Below are positions 1 through 7,346 of a stretch of 54,024 bases of DNA, piece by piece. Origin of the DNA: Gemmatimonadota bacterium (GTDB lineage: Bacteria > Gemmatimonadota > Gemmatimonadetes > Palauibacterales > Palauibacteraceae); NCBI GenBank assembly GCA_022825725.1, contig JAJDWE010000072.1:1-54024 (forward strand), in the 5' to 3' direction. The translations under genes were made by a program, and so were the position numbers. The notes beneath the pieces were generated by a model that worked only from the letters and a program-made list of their open reading frames with translations, was not told the origin of the DNA and ran no database searches. How positions within the stretch are numbered: the stretch's first letter is position 1; each line of letters starts with the position of its first letter.

Positions 1-116
1 CTCGTGCTCGCCAACGCGCTCATCCAGCAGGATCGCATCTGGACGGCACGTCCGCCGCGGGAAAACTCCTGCCCCGCCTTCCCGACATCTTGCCCTGCCG
101 TGAGCGGTCACGGATG
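1..116 (+). CDS. IS110-family transposase, C-terminal fragment (cut by window edge)
   Basis: An open frame enters from the left edge and stops with TGA at 114-116. Its first residues read LVLANALIQQDRIWT. This resembles the usual end of IS110-family transposases, where a ...RKLL-LANALL-x-D-R-x-W segment closes the protein a few residues before the stop. The catalytic DEDD and Ser-containing domains would lie outside the window, so activity cannot be judged. The identification rests on about 15 residues recalled from the family, so it is tentative. The alternative is an unrelated C-terminus. The adjacent truncation of an LRR gene near position 425 agrees with an insertion here. Confidence 0.45.
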
Positions 117-425
117 ATCGCGTCGGGCCAGAGCGAGCATCGAAGCGGAGGCGTCGCGAAGGACGCCGCGAGACAGGCCGCTTCGAGAAAAAGGGGCATC
201 CGCTTGACATGGATACTCCCATCCACGTCCAAGGAGCGCGGATCGGCATCGGCGCTCCGCTGGCCGTGGCGCAACCGAAAGCGGGCCAGCGACTTGGACG
301 GCCGGGGCCGTGTCCAACCGAACGGCGATTTCGTGTCCGGCCACCCCCAAAGTGTGCCGGACAACTCTGGATCGGCATCGGGAGCGTCGAAAACGCCTCC
401 GAACGAGGCCCGTCCGCTGGAAGCT
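1..425 (+). mobile_element. Right part of a probable IS110-type insertion element
   Basis: The stretch from 117 to about 425 carries no convincing gene. It follows the transposase-like tail and ends where the LRR homology of the minus-strand pseudogene abruptly begins (codon at 426-428 in the third frame). That makes 1-425 the likely right side of an element inserted into the LRR gene. IS110-type elements use a structured non-coding bridge RNA encoded in a non-coding end, and about 300 bases of non-coding sequence would be enough for one. I did not identify its loops. IS110 elements lack obvious terminal inverted repeats, so the right boundary is inferred only from loss of LRR homology. Confidence 0.35.
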
Positions 426-1570
426 CAGTTCCGGCGGTAAGGGCCCCGTCATCCGCCCCCCCCCAGCCACAGTTCTTCGAGCTTGACCAGGATCCCGACC
501 TCCGCCGGGATCTCGCCGTCCAGTTCGTTGCCATCCAGACGCAACACCCGCGCAACTCCGGAAAGTACCGGATCTCGCGCGGGATCTCTCCCGAGAGGTT
601 GTTTCGGTTCAGGTCGATCGCAATGACCCGCCCCGTGGAATCATCGACCGCGATGCCGTACCAGTTCTCCAGCGGGGCGGTCGTCCCCCAGTTGGCCGAC
701 TCCGTCCAGCTGTCGCCGCCCATGGCCTCATACAACGTCATCAGGTCCGACCGCTCCTCGTTGCAGGCGAGGAACTCGCCCTCGCGCGTCGGAACGGCGT
801 TCAGCCATGCCTGAAACCCTTCGTCGCGCACCGTGCACAGCATCGTGCCGCCGTAGTTGAGCGTCTCCATGCCCAACGCCGAGAGGGAGGAGGGGATGGG
901 GCCGGAGAGATTCTCATTGGCGTCTACAACCAGTTCGGTGAGGAAGGCCAGACTGCCGAGGTCCGCCGGAAGCTGCCCGTTCAGGCCGTTCTCCCTCAGG
1001 TTCAGCGCCGTCACCCGGGAGTTCGCATTCGCCGTCACGCCGTACCAGCTCCCGACCGGCGCATCGGTCCCCCAGCCGTCGTTATTCGTCCCACTCGAGT
1101 CCGCGCGTGCCTGTGTAGAGCGCCATGAGCGTCGCGCGGTCCAGGCTGTGCACCGCCACCGGGGCGGAATTCGAGACGGGGCCGGACGTGGCGGTCAGGC
1201 TCGCGTTGCCCTCCTTCAGCCCGGTGACGAGCCCGGTCGCGTCCACCGTCGCGGTCGCGGGGTCGCTGCTGGCCCACGTCACCACCGCGTCGGAGATCGG
1301 CTGCGCCCGGTCGTTCAGGACGCGCGCCCTCACGCGGATCGTGTCCCCCGCTACCACGGCAACCGTCTCCGGGTCCAGGGTGATCCTGGCCGGCACGGTC
1401 GCCGTTGGGGGCGGTGGCGGCGGTCCGGGCGGCGGTCCCGACGTGTCGCTCCCTCCACAGGAGAGGATCGCGAGACCGAGAAAGCCGAGCAACGCGGAGC
1501 GCGCGGAGCGTGCACGAGAGGAGCGAGAAAAATCGGAGCTTCCGAAGGTCGTGCGGATGCGCTTCGCCAT
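426..1570 (-). pseudogene. LRR / Big2 Ig-like lipoprotein, frameshifted and truncated
   Basis: Reading from ATG 1570, the protein starts with a lipoprotein signal (FLGLAILSCGG). A Pro-rich linker, one Big2-like Ig domain and the cap of a plant-type LRR domain follow. The frame stops at 1082-1084, but the LRR continues in another frame (TNNDGWGTDAPVGSWYGV). Removing one base from the CCC at 1090-1092 restores ...GLEWTNNDGW. A second break lies at CCCGCGC (547-553), after which LDGNELDGEIPAEVG continues in a third frame and stops at 449-451. A third break is the nine-C run at 456-464; changing it by one base gives WLGGGRMTGPLPPEL before LRR homology ends near 426. With three breaks and a truncated end, this is a decayed relative of the LRR gene at 2503-4007. 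Homopolymer sequencing error could explain some breaks but hardly the middle one. Confidence 0.75.
456..464. repeat. C9 homopolymer at an LRR frame break
   Basis: Nine consecutive C bases (G9 on the coding minus strand) sit exactly where the LRR pseudogene changes frame. With one base more, the minus-strand frame reads on into the LRR consensus MTGPLPPEL. With nine, the frame terminates at 449-451. The tract may have been a slippage site before the gene decayed. Confidence 0.7.
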
Positions 1571-1730
1571 GGGTTCGCCGTGCGTCTTTTTCGGGGACGG
1601 TGCCGACCGTGAAGGACGACCGAGCAACGCCCCCAAGGGGTGCCTGTCAAAAGAAACGAGAATTTGATCGAAATGTTATCATGCAGGGAAGCGGTCCGCT
1701 GAGCCGACCCTCACCGCTGTGGAGTTGCTT

Positions 1731-2495
1731 TCACGGTCGGGAGATAAACGGCGAACCTAGTAGGATGGCCTTCTCGTCGTCACCCAAATAAGTGTCCGGG
1801 TAGGCGACGTAGCCTGCTGCCATCAGCCGGTCGCGGTCGCAGGTTGGCAATCCGGCGTCGCACCCGGGCGGGTGGGGAACGAGAAAAGCGTGCGCCAACT
1901 CGTGGGCGAGTCCCCCGTGCCACCGTCCCAGCGGCAGCGGTCCCCAACCGCAGTGCACGAATGCCCGGTCCGTAAGACCCAGAAGGTCCCACCGTCCCAG
2001 CATCGCCAAGCCGTCCCAAGCGCGTCCCAACTCGAACGGCGCCGGGCACGGCTCATCAACGTCCGTGTACACGACCCAGACAAACTGCCCGGAGCCCTCC
2101 TCAACCGGAGCGCAGGCGTTAACGCCTTCGAGCGTCCTCGCCCATGCGGCGGCGGCGTACCACGCTTCCGGCTCCGCCAACGCACAAACTTCGGGCACCG
2201 AATCGTGGATCCGAAAGGTTGCCCCGTCGAGCTGTTCTCGATACCAGCCCTGCACGTTTTCAAGCGCCGCTTGGATGGAATCACTGAAGATTTGGTTGAA
2301 CTCGCGATCCGCGGGGTAGGCGTAGAGCAACCTGACGGTCCCGGACATCGGTTCCGGCGACGATACTTCCGGCAACAGAGGGTCTTCGCATCCACCTGTT
2401 GAGCCGAAGGCCAACACAGTGTAGACGACCAAGACCGTGGTCCCCCTTGCACTGGACGCCCCGCTGGGGGAGGCAGCGACGACTCCGCTCCTCAC
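1731..2495 (-). CDS. Putative exported zinc metalloprotease
   Basis: About 254 aa from a GTG at 2495, which lies 7 bases after the stop of the LRR gene and follows GAGGGG. An upstream in-frame ATG at 2591 would overlap the LRR coding end by 89 bases and is less likely. A hydrophobic N-terminal stretch (VLVVYTVLAFG) suggests export, with a Cys shortly after it but a poor lipobox. The key feature is HELAHAFLVPH at residues 198-208, an HExxHxxxxxH zinc site with Glu199 as the presumed base. The spacing is metzincin-like, although the usual Gly three residues after the second His is Leu. Several Cys (GCD, CD) nearby could form disulfides. Its position between two LRR surface-protein genes on the same strand suggests a shared transcript and cell-surface work. 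The substrate is unknown. Confidence 0.65.
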   Translation of the reverse strand: MRSGVVAASPSGASSARGTTVLVVYTVLAFGSTGGCEDPLLPEVSSPEPMSGTVRLLYAYPADREFNQIFSDSIQAALENVQGWYREQLDGATFRIHDSVPEVCALAEPEAWYAAAAWARTLEGVNACAPVEEGSGQFVWVVYTDVDEPCPAPFELGRAWDGLAMLGRWDLLGLTDRAFVHCGWGPLPLGRWHGGLAHELAHAFLVPHPPGCDAGLPTCDRDRLMAAGYVAYPDTYLGDDEKAILLGSPFISRP

Positions 2496-2502
2496 GATCC
2501 CC

Positions 2503-4007
2503 TCATCGCCCTCCGTACTCTGCCGTATCCGGCCAGCGGTGCGGACCAAAAATCTCATCCGAATCGGAACAGAGGGGTACCTGCACCCCATGTCTAGCCA
2601 GGAACTCCAAAAGCCGGGAATCGTTCGGACTGCAAAGCATGTCGCTGTTATTATCCAGATTCAAGCTCTCCAAGTTGACAAGATTCACGAGTTCTAAGGG
2701 GATCGCGCCCGACAAGCTGTTGGAATCGAGGTGCAGGAACTCCAAGCTGGTGAGGTTGCCCAGCTCCCGAGGTATCCTGCCCGACAGGTTGTTTCCATGG
2801 GCTCGCAACTCAGTCAGGTGGGCGAGGTTGCCCAGCTCCGGGGGGATCGCACCCGACAGCGCGTTGTCGAAGAGGTAAAGGACCTCCAGGCGGTCAAGGT
2901 TGCCCAGCTCCGGGGGGATCCCGCCCGACAGCGCGTTGCCAAAGAGATACAGGTGCGCCAGGTTAGCGAGATCGCCCAGCTCCACGGGGATGGAGCCGGA
3001 GAGCCCGTTGTCGAAGAGGTATAGGACCTTCAAGCTGGCAAGGTCGCCCAGCTCTGGGGGGATCCCGCCCGACAGGTTGTTGCCCTCGGCTCGCAACTCC
3101 GTCAAGTGAACGAGATCGCCCAGCTCCGGGGGGATCGCACCCGACAGCACGTTGTCAAAGAAATACAGGTGCGTCAGGTTAGCGAGATCGCCCACCTCCA
3201 CGGGGATGGAGCCGGAGAGCCCGTTCGCGTTCATTGCTAGGCCAGTTACCCGCCCATCCTCGACGACGACGCCATACCAATCCGCTATCGCGGAATCGGT
3301 CAACCAGTTGGTGTTGTTCGCCCAGCTGTGACCGTCCATGGTTTCATAAAGTGCAACCAGCGCCCGACGGTCGCGGTTGTGGACCCTGATCTCGGAGGTT
3401 CGCCGGACATCTCCCAGCGCGAGCGTGATCAGCGCTCTCCCCTCGCCAATGCCCGAGACACGCCCCGAAGCGTCCACCGGTGCCACTTCGGGATGGCTCG
3501 AGGACCAAGTGAACCGCGCGCCCTCCACCGAGTGACCGTTGGCGTCCAATACCTCCGCCACCAACCGCACCGTTTCCCCAAGCAACAGCGTGTCCGCCTG
3601 CGGTTCCAACACCACGGATGTCACCGTCTGCGACACGGTCACCGTCGCGCTCCCGGATACCGCGCCTGACCTCGCTGACACCTTGGTTGTGCCGTTGCCC
3701 ACGGAGGTTACGTTGCCCCGCGAGTCCACCGTCACGACGGTCGACGCAGCACTAGACCATTCAACGGCCGAGCCTGTCATGACCCTCCCGTCCTGATCGC
3801 GGATCACTGCGGAGAACCGCAGGGTCTCGCCGAGCGCACTAAACATCGCCGCGTCAGGGCTTACGGTTACCGTGGCGGTTGCTGGGGCGGGTGGGGGAGA
3901 TGTGCTTCCGGAATCACCGCAACCCAGCAGGGCTCCGCAACCCAGCAGCACGAGGCGGAATCTCGGGGGGGGGGCCCCCCCCCCCCCCCCGAAGATTTTC
4001 CGAACAT
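2503..4007 (-). CDS. Big2/LRR surface lipoprotein, candidate phase-variable gene
   Basis: The body encodes a lipoprotein signal (LVLLGCGALLGCGDSG), a Pro-rich linker, two Big2-like Ig domains and an LRR cap (ALVALYETMDGHSW). About eight 24-residue plant-type LRRs of the form L-S-G-x-I-P-x-E-L-G-x-L follow, then a short Cys-containing tail. The best start is ATG 4007, preceded by GGAGG with a 7-base gap. From that ATG the frame runs MFGKSS-Gly5-Pro3 and terminates early, because the 26-base G16C10 tract (minus strand) puts the body in another frame. A tract of 27 or 24 would join ATG and lipoprotein. As assembled, the body is open only from an upstream ATG at 4242 that lacks a signal peptide at its N-terminus. 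The gene therefore looks phase-OFF, unless the tract length is an assembly error. The likely role is adhesion or host interaction (inference). Confidence 0.75.
2645..3235 (-). repeat. 72-bp-period LRR coding repeats
   Basis: About eight tandem units of 72 bases encode 24-residue LRRs. The core GCCCAGCTCCGGGGGGATC recurs nearly unchanged on the plus strand (for example near 2829, 2907 and 3119). Near-identity at DNA level allows unit gain or loss by recombination. The units are adjacent and coding, so this is not a CRISPR array. Confidence 0.8.
3965..3990. repeat. G10C16 homopolymer tract in the LRR gene start
   Basis: Ten G followed directly by sixteen C on the plus strand, 15 bases inside the SD-supported ORF start of the minus-strand LRR gene (codons 6-15). 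This is by far the longest mononucleotide run in the window and is also a perfect G10/C10 palindrome core. Tracts like this slip during replication and are classic on/off switches for surface-protein genes in other bacteria. Tract length needs raw-read confirmation because such runs are error-prone. Confidence 0.9.
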
Positions 4008-4019
4008 TCCCCGACCTCC
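4005..4019 (-). promoter_or_regulatory. Strong RBS and ATG out of frame with the LRR body
   Basis: On the minus strand GGAGG (4019-4015) is followed after 7 bases by ATG (4007-4005). This is the best translation start for the LRR gene and the reason for preferring 4007 over the ATG at 4242. It decides that the adjacent homopolymer tract lies inside the coding sequence. Confidence 0.7.
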
Positions 4020-4244
4020 GAATCGCAAATCCGAGGATGACAACATGGTAATGACGGCATGACTTCCACCTCACGGTTCCGGTCATTTGTTCTGCTGCTC
4101 CACTTGCTCTCGTATTCTGACCATAAGCGTCGGGCGACGCCAACACCATGTCCGATCCGGTGCCGGGTCGCGGAATTCTTGCCACGATCATTGCCGTCCC
4201 ATCGGTTCCCGTTCGCCAAGAGGGGCGCAGCGTGGGACGCAACG

Positions 4245-4273
4245 ATATAACATGTCTTACATATAATTATCAA
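4245..4273 (-). promoter_or_regulatory. Possible sigma-70 promoter for the LRR gene
   Basis: In an unusually AT-rich patch, the minus strand reads TTGATA (4273-4268), a 17-base gap, then TTATAT (4250-4245). The -35 matches consensus at five of six; the -10 is weaker, with TATATC one base further as an alternative. It would give a leader of about 230 bases before ATG 4007. The rest of 4008-4299 holds no gene that I can support. Confidence 0.35.
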
Positions 4274-4299
4274 ATAACGACATATGCCATGCCATGAAG

Positions 4300-4383
4300 C
4301 GGAGGGGGTGGGATTCGAACCCACGTGGGCTTTCGCCCGCCGGTTTTCAAGACCGGTGCATTCAGCCGCTCTGCCACCCCTCC
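4300..4383 (-). tRNA. tRNA-Ser (UGA)
   Basis: The minus strand folds as a class II tRNA. The acceptor GGAGGGG pairs with CCCCTCC, with discriminator G at 4300. The anticodon stem CCGGT/ACCGG encloses loop CTTGAAA (anticodon TGA). The long variable arm is GGGC-GAAA-GCCC, and the T arm GTGGG-TTCGAAT-CCCAC. Length is 84 nt with no encoded CCA. The long variable arm and TGA identify serine. Confidence 0.95.
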
Positions 4384-4600
4384 GGGGAGACCGTGATAGC
4401 CATCGGGCTCGGGAGGGAAGATAGTGCCGTTCGTCGGTCTTCGCGCGTGGGCGTGGCCAAAACCGGTCGAGGACGGGGGATCGTACGGGGGGGGCTGTTG
4501 TCCGGGGGCTGTGGGGACCGGCACTTTCGAGTTTCGAATTGACGAAAGGCATCAGATGGGCGGCGGCGCTGCCGGGCGGTCGCGCGAAGGGAGAGACGTG

Positions 4601-5050
4601 ATGACGAGGATCGGACGCATCCGGATCGGATTGGGGTTCGCGGCGGTCGTGGCGATGGCCGTTTCCCAGGGCGCCCTGCAGGCCCAGGAGTCCTGGCTCA
4701 TCGGGACGTGGGAGGCCACGGCGGAGGCCACGGGGATGCCGGGCCCGACCATCTCGATGACCTGGACGATCGAGGCGGCGGAAGATGGAACCTTCGCGGG
4801 AAGCTGGACGGGCGCGGCGCAGGGACAGAGCTACACCCGGGACCTGTCCGACATCTCGGTGGACGGAGACGCCTTCGGCTTCACGGTGCGCATCGAGGAC
4901 CAGGGGCAGACGGGGAACTTCGTCTTCGAGGGGACGATGGCGGAAGGCGAGGTCAGCGGGACCTTCGAGGTTCGCCCGGACGGAATGCCGGCCGTGATCA
5001 CGGGCACCTTCTCCGGCGCGCGGGCCGAGGGAGAGGGGGCCCGCCGATAG
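4601..5050 (+). CDS. Small secreted beta-rich protein, function unknown
   Basis: A 149-aa protein from ATG 4601, with GGGAGAG 8-10 bases upstream. The N-terminus is a clear Sec signal peptide (basic MTRIGRIRI, hydrophobic FAAVVAMAVS, cleavage near LQAQE). The mature part is about 120 residues of alternating short strands rich in G, T and E (WLIGTWEATAEA, FVFEGTMAEGEVSGTFEV), and looks like a lipocalin-like or other small beta-barrel. No Cys and no catalytic motif are visible. It stands alone between tRNA-Ser and tRNA-Gly on the opposite strand. Function is not recognisable from sequence; a periplasmic binding role is only a guess. Confidence 0.8.
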   Translation: MTRIGRIRIGLGFAAVVAMAVSQGALQAQESWLIGTWEATAEATGMPGPTISMTWTIEAAEDGTFAGSWTGAAQGQSYTRDLSDISVDGDAFGFTVRIEDQGQTGNFVFEGTMAEGEVSGTFEVRPDGMPAVITGTFSGARAEGEGARR

Positions 5051-5074
5051 GCAGAGCCCGGCGACGGGCGAAGA

Positions 5075-5147
<73 letters not shown>

Positions 5148-5165
5148 GCGCTGCCACGCTTGTAA

Positions 5166-5239
5166 TGGGGCGGGAGGGACTTGAACCCCCGACTTCTGCG
5201 ATGTGAACGCAGCGCTCTGGCCAGCTGAGCTACCGCCCC
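5166..5239 (-). tRNA. tRNA-Val (CAC)
   Basis: A 74-nt minus-strand cloverleaf. The acceptor GGGGCGG pairs with CCGCCCC (discriminator A), the D arm is GCTC/GAGC, and the anticodon stem CTGCG/CGCAG encloses loop TTCACAT (anticodon CAC). The T arm GGGGG-TTCAAGT-CCCTC contains one G-T wobble. No CCA is encoded. Confidence 0.95.
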
Positions 5240-5332
5240 GGACGGTCCCCTCTCGGGGCCAGCGATTCTACCCCGCGACCCCGCCGCGTGTCAAAGCCGC
5301 AGCCGCCGCGACATGCGGTTGCGGCGCGGGGC

Positions 5333-6337
5333 TCAGGCGCGCCAGGGCGTGAGCAGCTTGAGGAAGGCGTCCGAGTTGTCCTGCACCAGCTCCCTCAAGC
5401 TCTTCTCGGTGTTGGCGCGCGTGGAGATGTAGCACTGCTCGCAGGTGTTCTGTTTCGTGAACTTCTCCAGCATGTCCTCCTGCCGGTCGAAGTACGCCAT
5501 CACCATCGCGCACGGCGTGAGCCTTCCGTCCGGGTTGATGACGAGGAAGCGGCGCCCCGCCTGGCATCCCGGGATCCCTCCCGCCGTCAGAAACCGGTGG
5601 AATTTCCACAGCACGCGGGGCGTCGTGTAGACCGGATACCCGGCGTTACGGAGATCGATGACCTCCTGCAGGCTGTCCGCCAGTCCGTCCAGCCCATCCC
5701 CCTCGATGAGCCCGTCCCGGTCCTGCACCCGCAGGTGCGTATAGACGGAGAAGTTGATCGGCACGCCCCAGTCCTTCGCGACGCGCACCATGTCTCCGAT
5801 GTCCCGGTAGTTCCACGCGGTGATGCACACGTTGAGCAGGATGTCGTCCGTGTCCGTGCTCTGGCGGCGGATCTCGGGAACCACGCGGGCCATGCGGTCG
5901 AACAGTCCGGGAATGCGGCGGAACTCGTCGTGCCTCTCGTCCGGGAAGTCGAGCGAGGTGGACAACTGGTGCATCCCGCTGTCCTTGAGACGGAAGAAGC
6001 GTTCCGGCGTGAGGTTCGACGCGTTCGTGACCACGATCATCCAGGGCAGCCCGCCCTCGTTCGTCATCGCGTCGACGATGTCGTACACATCTCCGCGTGC
6101 GAGCGGTTCCCCTCCTGAAGCGTGCGACACGACGGGCCGAAGCTCCCGGCAGATCGCCGCGTAGTCCGCGGCCCCGAGGCGGTCCTCCTTGATGGGTCCG
6201 CCCCAGTTGCAGTGCCAGCAGTTCGCCGTGCAGGCGTGCGTGATCTCGAACGAGACGGAGAGCGGCTTGTTCTGAATCCGGTTGCGGATGCCCCGCGCGA
6301 GCATGCGTGCGGCCATGGCCCCGGAGATGTTCGGCAT
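5333..6337 (-). CDS. Radical SAM protein with C-terminal Cys cluster
   Basis: A 334-aa protein. The radical SAM [4Fe-4S] site is CTANCWHC (Cys36, Cys40, Cys43), followed by the SAM-binding SGGEPL segment around residue 75. The C-terminal region holds further cysteines (GCQAGRRF, TPCAMV, CEQCY) in a SPASM/twitch-like arrangement, suggesting one or more auxiliary clusters. Together these place it with MoaA/NirJ/PqqE-type maturases rather than with MiaB. The start codon lies 4 bases after the stop of the upstream VTT membrane protein, so the two form an operon. No small precursor peptide is visible beside it. The substrate is unknown; membrane-lipid or peptide modification is possible. Confidence 0.85.
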   Translation of the reverse strand: MPNISGAMAARMLARGIRNRIQNKPLSVSFEITHACTANCWHCNWGGPIKEDRLGAADYAAICRELRPVVSHASGGEPLARGDVYDIVDAMTNEGGLPWMIVVTNASNLTPERFFRLKDSGMHQLSTSLDFPDERHDEFRRIPGLFDRMARVVPEIRRQSTDTDDILLNVCITAWNYRDIGDMVRVAKDWGVPINFSVYTHLRVQDRDGLIEGDGLDGLADSLQEVIDLRNAGYPVYTTPRVLWKFHRFLTAGGIPGCQAGRRFLVINPDGRLTPCAMVMAYFDRQEDMLEKFTKQNTCEQCYISTRANTEKSLRELVQDNSDAFLKLLTPWRA

Positions 6338-6341
6338 CCGA

Positions 6342-6971
6342 TCAACCCCTCCAACGCTTGTACCCCGCAGGGATGGCCTTCACGAGGTACAGCGCGAAGA
6401 CCACGGCGACGCAGGCGATCAGCACCCAGTTCGGGATCGGAATCGTCGCCCCGAGGAGCGCGAGAAGGTAATAGCGGGGAAAACGGGCGACCACCAGCGC
6501 CGCCACCCACTTCCACATGGGGTACTGGATCGAGAACGCGAGGAACTTGAAGGGGAAGAAGGGGATCGGCGCAAAGCCGGTGGCCACGATGGTGGCGAAG
6601 GGCCACTTCATGAACCAGGAGATCGCCTTCCGGTAGAACCTCTTGTGCTTGTACGCCCGGATGTTCCGCAGGTTCAGGAGGGGGACGAAGACGAGGTGGT
6701 CCATGACCCCCGCAATGGCGGTGCCGAGCGTGGCCCACGCCGCGGCGAGCCACAGGTCCGCGACTTTCCCGAAGTAGATGAGAACCGGCTCGTGAGGGAA
6801 GACGGAAATCGCCGTGTTCGCCGGGATGGAGTAGAAGGCGAGATACAGGTAGCTGTCGGATTCGAAGTCGCGCAGGAGGAGGATCGACGTCGTGATGCCG
6901 ATCGCGATCATCAGTCCGCCGCAGATCCAGACCGCCGGACCGATGCGTGTGTCGATCTGATCCTGTCGCAA
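6342..6971 (-). CDS. VTT/DedA-like integral membrane protein
   Basis: A 209-aa protein with several hydrophobic segments: near 12-35 (AVWICGGLMIAIGI), 65-95, 125-150 and 180-200. The central region (TAISVFPHEPVLIYFG and FAPIPFFPFKFLAFS) has the Pro- and Gly-containing re-entrant elements typical of VTT-domain (TVP38/TMEM64/DedA) proteins, which in other bacteria move lipids such as undecaprenyl phosphate between leaflets. It is the first gene of a two-gene unit with the radical SAM protein and is divergent from the zinc-ribbon gene. Family assignment is fairly secure; lipid specificity is not. Confidence 0.7.
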   Translation of the reverse strand: MRQDQIDTRIGPAVWICGGLMIAIGITTSILLLRDFESDSYLYLAFYSIPANTAISVFPHEPVLIYFGKVADLWLAAAWATLGTAIAGVMDHLVFVPLLNLRNIRAYKHKRFYRKAISWFMKWPFATIVATGFAPIPFFPFKFLAFSIQYPMWKWVAALVVARFPRYYLLALLGATIPIPNWVLIACVAVVFALYLVKAIPAGYKRWRG

Positions 6972-7106
6972 ACCGCTCTCCGCCGTAGCTTTGTGTCCCG
7001 CGGCACGGCCGGGTTTCCGACCAAGTTACCGCCACCCGACCCGCGGTGCCCGGAGAGGACGCGCGAGGAGGAGGATCCGATCGGCGATCAGCGCAACGAC
7101 ACGCGG

Positions 7107-7346
7107 ATGGACTGCCCGGAGTGCGGCGATCCCGTGGGGCGGGCCGACCAGACCTGCCAGAAGTGCGGCGCGCCGCTCTCGTTCGCACCGGACGAGACAG
7201 GCGTGCACTGCGCGGTCTGCGGGGACGCGATCGGCGCCTACACCGAGACCTGCCCCGCCTGCGGCGAGACGGGCTATCCGGCGCTCCGCCCGCGCCGCGG
7301 CCGCAAGTGGAAGGGCTCGCGCCCGGAGGGCCTGACCCGGACGTGA
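7107..7346 (+). CDS. Double zinc-ribbon small protein
   Basis: A 79-aa protein from ATG 7107. It contains two zinc-ribbon pairs, CPEC...CQKC and CAVC...CPAC, each CxxC-x(12-14)-CxxC, followed by a basic tail (RPRRGRKWKGSR). Such proteins bind nucleic acid or act as RNA-modification partners. Its TGA overlaps the GTG start of the SpoU methyltransferase gene, implying translational coupling and possibly a shared role in tRNA handling (inference). Confidence 0.8.
   Translation: MDCPECGDPVGRADQTCQKCGAPLSFAPDETGVHCAVCGDAIGAYTETCPACGETGYPALRPRRGRKWKGSRPEGLTRT

Noticed and set aside
20-470. Several minus- and plus-strand open frames at the left edge
   Set aside because: None has a domain, a start with ribosome site or a plausible composition; they overlap the IS-like non-coding end.
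2645-3235. Regular repeats that could be read as a CRISPR array
   Set aside because: Units are directly adjacent, code for LRRs in frame, and have no unique spacers.
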